Shown piece by piece: positions 12,523 through 15,661 of a stretch of DNA of 15,661 bases. This stretch comes from DASYYE01 sp035946955 (GTDB taxonomy: Bacteria; Actinomycetota; Actinomycetes; Streptosporangiales; Streptosporangiaceae). The first letter of the stretch is position 1. Every line of letters starts with the position of its first letter. The notes below the pieces were generated by a model that worked only from the letters and a program-made list of their open reading frames with translations, was not told the origin of the DNA and made no database searches. The DNA is taken from assembly GCA_035946955.1 (NCBI GenBank), contig DASYYE010000548.1:1-15661 (forward strand), given 5' to 3'. A program made the translations under genes and the position numbers.

Positions 12523-13799
12523 CACAGCTGAACCCACCGAGTCCGCCCCCAGCAGCGAGCCAAGACCAAGCGCGGCCGCTGCTGGAGCCTCGTGAGGGGG
12601 TTCCACCGCTGGTGGCCTCGGCCGAGGCCCTGGCCCGGGCGTGTGCTGCCCTGGCTGGCGGCGAGGGGCCGGTGGCCGTGGACGCCGAGCGTGCTTCGGG
12701 GTTCCGCTACGGGCAGCGCGCATTCCTGGTCCAGTTGCGGCGCAATGGCGCCGGGACGGTGCTCATCGACCCTCTGGAGTGCCCTGACCTGTCGTGCGTG
12801 GCCACCGCGCTCGGCGGCTGCGAGGCGGTCCTGCACGCCGCGTCACAAGACCTGCCCTGCCTGGCCGAACTCGGGTACCGGCCCGGCTCGCTGTTTGACA
12901 CCGAGCTGGCCGGGCGGCTGCTCGGCTTCCCGCGGGTGGGCCTCGGCCCGCTGGTGGAGAACGTGCTGGGCTGGACTCTGGAGAAGGGCTACGCCGCCGC
13001 GGACTGGTCGGCCCGGCCGCTGGGCCCCGACCTGCTGCGCTACGCCGCTCTCGACGTGGAGTTGCTCGTCGACCTGCGCGACGCCCTGGCGGTCATGCTG
13101 GTGGAGCAGGGCAAGGCCGACTGGGCGCGCCAGGAGTTCGCCGCGGTGCTCGCCGCTGGCCCTGCGCCCCCGCGGCCGGACCCCTGGCGGCGGACATCCG
13201 GCATCCACCGCGTCCACAGCAGGCGCGGGCTCGCGGTCGTGCGCGAGCTGTGGCTGGAACGGGACTCGATCGCGCGCAGGCGGGACCTGTCTCCCGGCCG
13301 GGTGCTGCCGGACTCGGCCATAGTGGAGGCCGCCCGGGTACAGCCCACCACGGTGACCGACCTCGTTGATGTGCCGGGGTTCAAGGGCCCGGTCGCGCGC
13401 AAGCACATGTCCGCGTGGCTGCAGGCTGTCGAGCGCGCCCGCGCGCAGTCTGACCGGAACCTGCCGGGCACCGCGATCCCCCCGCCGGACGGGCCACCGC
13501 CCACGCACCGCTGGCAGGACCGTGACCCGGTGGCGGCCAGGCGGCTGGCTGCGGTGCGGACCGTGGTCGCGGCCCTCGCTGACGAGCACGGCCTGCCAGC
13601 CGAGAACCTGCTGCAACCCGACGTGGTGCGCAGGCTCGCGTGGCGGCCCCCGGACGGGGCCGGCCCGGCGGAGGTCGCGGCGGGCCTGTCCGCGCACGGG
13701 GCCAGGGCGTGGCAGGTGTCGCTGGCCGCACTGCCGATCAGCAAGGCCCTGGCGCGGCTGGCCGAGAAGGACGAGGACGAAGACAGCCCCGCGCTCTAG
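12519..13799 (+). CDS. rnd: Ribonuclease D-like 3'-5' exonuclease with HRDC domain
   Basis: A 426-residue DEDDy exoribonuclease, expected to trim 3' ends of tRNA and other structured RNAs with two metal ions. Catalytic residues are visible: D55 and E57 in VAVDAERAS (the usual DTE is DAE here), D111 in LHAASQDL, and Y175 with D179 in RYAALDVELL. An HRDC domain follows at about 240-310, with RELWLERDSIARRRDLSPGRVLPD and the helix-turn VPGFKGPVARKH. The C-terminal part (about 335-426) is alpha-helical and less conserved. The start is the ATG that overlaps the DUF3000 stop (ATGA), so translation is coupled. The stop sits in a CTAG shared with the convergent Nudix-phosphatase gene. Confidence 0.93.
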   Translation: MTQLNPPSPPPAASQDQARPLLEPREGVPPLVASAEALARACAALAGGEGPVAVDAERASGFRYGQRAFLVQLRRNGAGTVLIDPLECPDLSCVATALGGCEAVLHAASQDLPCLAELGYRPGSLFDTELAGRLLGFPRVGLGPLVENVLGWTLEKGYAAADWSARPLGPDLLRYAALDVELLVDLRDALAVMLVEQGKADWARQEFAAVLAAGPAPPRPDPWRRTSGIHRVHSRRGLAVVRELWLERDSIARRRDLSPGRVLPDSAIVEAARVQPTTVTDLVDVPGFKGPVARKHMSAWLQAVERARAQSDRNLPGTAIPPPDGPPPTHRWQDRDPVAARRLAAVRTVVAALADEHGLPAENLLQPDVVRRLAWRPPDGAGPAEVAAGLSAHGARAWQVSLAALPISKALARLAEKDEDEDSPAL

Positions 13800-14770
13800 G
13801 AGCCTGCGCCCTGCGCCGCGTATGCGCTGTCTACGTCGTGCTGTTCGGCGCAGACGAGCTGGCCCGCGCTCACGTGCAGCACCCAGAACGACCCTTTGCG
13901 CAGCGGCGGGCCGGCCGGCACCGGGGCGCCGAGCCGCTCGCAGGCCACCTCGAGCATGCACGTGAGGTTCTCCCGGTGGGCGCAGATGACCACCGGCCGC
14001 GTGCCCGTGACGGCCTCGATGACCCGTAGCCTCCCCCGCTCCGCCGCCTCGCTGCCGTCGACCTCGAAACCCTGCTCTCCCTCGGCCACCGCGCCAACCA
14101 ACTCGGCGTACGGGGAGACCGTCTCCAGGCAGCGCCGCGCGGTGGAGCTCACCACCCGCGCAGGCGGGAAGCAGGCCAGCACGTCGGCCAGGGCGCCAGC
14201 CTGCGCACGGCCCTGGCCGGACAGGGGCCGGGCGAGGTCGTCCCGGTGGCCGCTGGCGTGCCACTGCTGCTTGCTGACCGCATTGGCATGGCGGAGGAGG
14301 ATGACCGGGATGGACTCCCGCGGCCCCGCCGCGAACCCGTCGAGCACCCCCACGTCGCGCGCATAGCTGAGCCGGTCCCGGGCGGCCGCCAGGCCGAGCC
14401 ACGCGACCTGGTCCACTTCGCAGGGAGTGAAGGGCTGGCTATGGTCGTGGCCTCCAGGGTGCTCGGGGCGGGCTACCCAGTAGTCGACCAGTTTGGGATG
14501 GCCGTCGCTGGTTTCGTAGGACGTGGAGGCGAGGCAGCGGCCGAGACGGACCGTCACCCCGGTCTCTTCGGCGACCTCGCGCGTGGCGGTGACGAGGATG
14601 TGCTCCCCAGGGGCCTGCTTGCCCTTGGGGAAGCTCCAGTCGTCGTAGCGGGGGCGGTGGACCAGGGCCACCTGGACGCCGTCCGTGCCTGCGCCGGCGG
14701 TCCCGCCGGCAGCGGGGCGCCACAGCACCGCGCCCGCGGCATGGACCAGCCCACGCTCGGCGTCAGTCAT
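13796..14770 (-). CDS. Nudix hydrolase fused to histidine phosphatase (MutT1-like)
   Basis: A 324-residue two-domain enzyme. The N-terminal Nudix domain has a complete Nudix box at residues 50-72: G50, E56 and R64-E65-V-A-E68-E69-T-G71-V, the metal-binding set. The C-terminal domain is a SixA-type histidine phosphatase with LRHANA (catalytic His161), the conserved STARR arginine motif and a second histidine, H265, in CAHREN. Mycobacterial MutT1 has this architecture and clears 8-oxo-dGTP/GTP and diadenosine polyphosphates, so a nucleotide-pool cleaning role is likely. The ATG at 14770 overlaps the end of ppk by eight bases, so the two form an operon. Its stop shares a CTAG with the rnd stop. 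I infer joint work with polyphosphate kinase in nucleotide and phosphate balance. Confidence 0.93.
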   Translation of the reverse strand: MTDAERGLVHAAGAVLWRPAAGGTAGAGTDGVQVALVHRPRYDDWSFPKGKQAPGEHILVTATREVAEETGVTVRLGRCLASTSYETSDGHPKLVDYWVARPEHPGGHDHSQPFTPCEVDQVAWLGLAAARDRLSYARDVGVLDGFAAGPRESIPVILLRHANAVSKQQWHASGHRDDLARPLSGQGRAQAGALADVLACFPPARVVSSTARRCLETVSPYAELVGAVAEGEQGFEVDGSEAAERGRLRVIEAVTGTRPVVICAHRENLTCMLEVACERLGAPVPAGPPLRKGSFWVLHVSAGQLVCAEQHDVDSAYAAQGAGS

Positions 14771-15661
14771 CAGGCGCCCGGCCCCGCAGCCTCTTGACCA
14801 GGTGGTCCTGCAGGTCCAGCAGTGGCCTGCCGTCAGCGTCGCAGTGGTGCCGCGTCCATGACCCGTCCGGCCCGAGCCACCAGGACGCCGTGCCCTCGTC
14901 CATGGCCAGGGCCAGCAGGCTGCGCAGTTCAGCCACGTGGGGCGGCTCGCTGACCTTGACGAGTGCTTCCACCCGGCGGTCCAGGTTGCGGTGCATGAGG
15001 TCGGCGGAGCCGACCCACACCTCCCGGCCCTGGCCGCCCTCGGCGCCGAACGCGTAGATGCGGGAGTGCTCCAGGAACCGGCCGAGGATGCTGCGGACCC
15101 GGATCCGCTCGGACATGCCGGACACGCCAGGCCGCAGCGCGCAGATCCCCCGCACCCAGATGTCGACCGGCACCCCCGCGGCCGAGGCGCGGTAGAGCGC
15201 GTCGAGCACCTCCTCGTCGATCACGGCGTTGCACTTGAACTGGATCGCGGCTGGCTCACCGCGGGCCGCCAGTTCCGCCTGCCGCTCGATCCGCTCAACC
15301 AGGCCGTGGCGCAGTGCCTCGGGGGCGACCAGCAGGCGCCGGTAGGAGCGTTTGCGGCTGTAGGCGGTGAGGCGGTTGAACAGGTCGGTGACGTCCTCCC
15401 CCACCGTGGGGTCGGAGGTGAACAGGCCGAAGTCCTCATAACCCCGCGCGGTGGTGGGGTTGTAGTTGCCGGTGCCGATGTGGCAGTAACGGCGCAGTGA
15501 GCCGTCCGGTTCTTCCCGCACGACCAGCGCCAGCTTGCAGTGGGTCTTCAGGCGCAGGTCCCCGTACACCACGTGGCAGCCGGCTTCCTCCAGCTTGCGT
15601 GCCCAGATGATGTTGGCGCGCTCGTCGAACCGGGCTTTGAGCTCGACCACCACCACGACCT
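14763..15661 (-). CDS. ppk1: Polyphosphate kinase 1 (C-terminal part, cut by window edge)
   Basis: Makes long polyphosphate chains from ATP at the membrane face of the cytosol, reversibly. About 299 C-terminal residues are in the window; the N-terminal half lies beyond 15661 and the frame is open to the edge. Diagnostic segments are VVVELKARFDERANI, LKTHCKLALV (the histidine here matches the autophosphorylated His435 of the E. coli enzyme), RYCHIGTGNYNPTTARGYEDFGLF, the catalytic-domain GVPVDIWVRGICALRPG, FLEHSRIYAFG (second essential histidine, His592 in E. coli) and the SADLMHRNLDRRVE motif. It ends eight bases inside the Nudix-phosphatase gene, which is downstream in the same operon. Confidence 0.95.
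   Translation of the reverse strand, partial: VVVVVELKARFDERANIIWARKLEEAGCHVVYGDLRLKTHCKLALVVREEPDGSLRRYCHIGTGNYNPTTARGYEDFGLFTSDPTVGEDVTDLFNRLTAYSRKRSYRRLLVAPEALRHGLVERIERQAELAARGEPAAIQFKCNAVIDEEVLDALYRASAAGVPVDIWVRGICALRPGVSGMSERIRVRSILGRFLEHSRIYAFGAEGGQGREVWVGSADLMHRNLDRRVEALVKVSEPPHVAELRSLLALAMDEGTASWWLGPDGSWTRHHCDADGRPLLDLQDHLVKRLRGRAPDD

Noticed and set aside
12843..14402. Long minus-strand open frame (519 codons) opposite rnd and the Nudix gene
   Set aside because: It is Gly/Arg/Pro-rich with no domain pattern and overlaps two well-recognised genes; it is a high-GC shadow frame.
1..15661. CRISPR array, tRNA, rRNA or insertion sequence
   Set aside because: No regularly spaced repeat-spacer units, no tRNA-like cloverleaf, no rRNA and no transposase were seen on either strand by eye.

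Overview
The window looks like the chromosome of a high-GC actinomycete. The evidence is the gene set (actinobacterial-type hemE and hemY-hemQ for the coproporphyrin branch, DUF3000 next to an RNase D, a Nudix plus histidine-phosphatase fusion next to ppk, a DUF222-HNH protein), the strong G/C bias at third codon positions, and many genes with a TANNNT-like -10 only 6-8 nt before an ATG and no Shine-Dalgarno, as expected of leaderless transcripts. I cannot name a genus from sequence alone.

Left part (1-4645): the first codons of a minus-strand gene (DUF1349-like), then msrB on the plus strand behind three spaced GAGGTACC repeats. The minus-strand pair hemY-hemQ (ATGA overlap) makes coproporphyrin III and coproheme/heme. 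Diverging from hemY are a GNAT acetyltransferase, whose start overlaps a perfect palindrome, and a DUF4349 lipoprotein.

Middle part (about 4646-10396) looks accessory. A two-gene minus-strand module encodes a 118-aa protein of unknown family and an AbiEii-type nucleotidyltransferase, joined by a TGATG overlap. It has a clear promoter (GTTCGT-17-TATGAT), and a near-consensus actinobacterial LexA/SOS box covers its -35. A 17-bp direct repeat brackets the whole module, promoter included. Diverging from it is a DUF222-HNH (13E12-like) protein with its own near-consensus SOS box just downstream of a TATCAT -10. These two SOS boxes about 150 bp apart are the most interesting signal in the window: a toxin-like nucleotidyltransferase pair and an HNH protein that appear to share DNA-damage control. 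Next come a SAM methyltransferase, a five-helix membrane protein with histidines suited to b-type haem, a shortened response-regulator receiver lacking its conserved lysine, and a YceI-family lipid-binding protein. The membrane protein and YceI recall the YceJ/YceI pair.

Right part (10440-15661) is housekeeping: hemE (minus), a small cysteine-rich protein, DUF3000-rnd (plus, ATGA overlap), and the minus-strand pair ppk1 (cut by the window edge) and the Nudix-phosphatase fusion, with 3' ends meeting rnd on a shared CTAG.

No tRNA, rRNA, CRISPR array or intact insertion sequence was seen.
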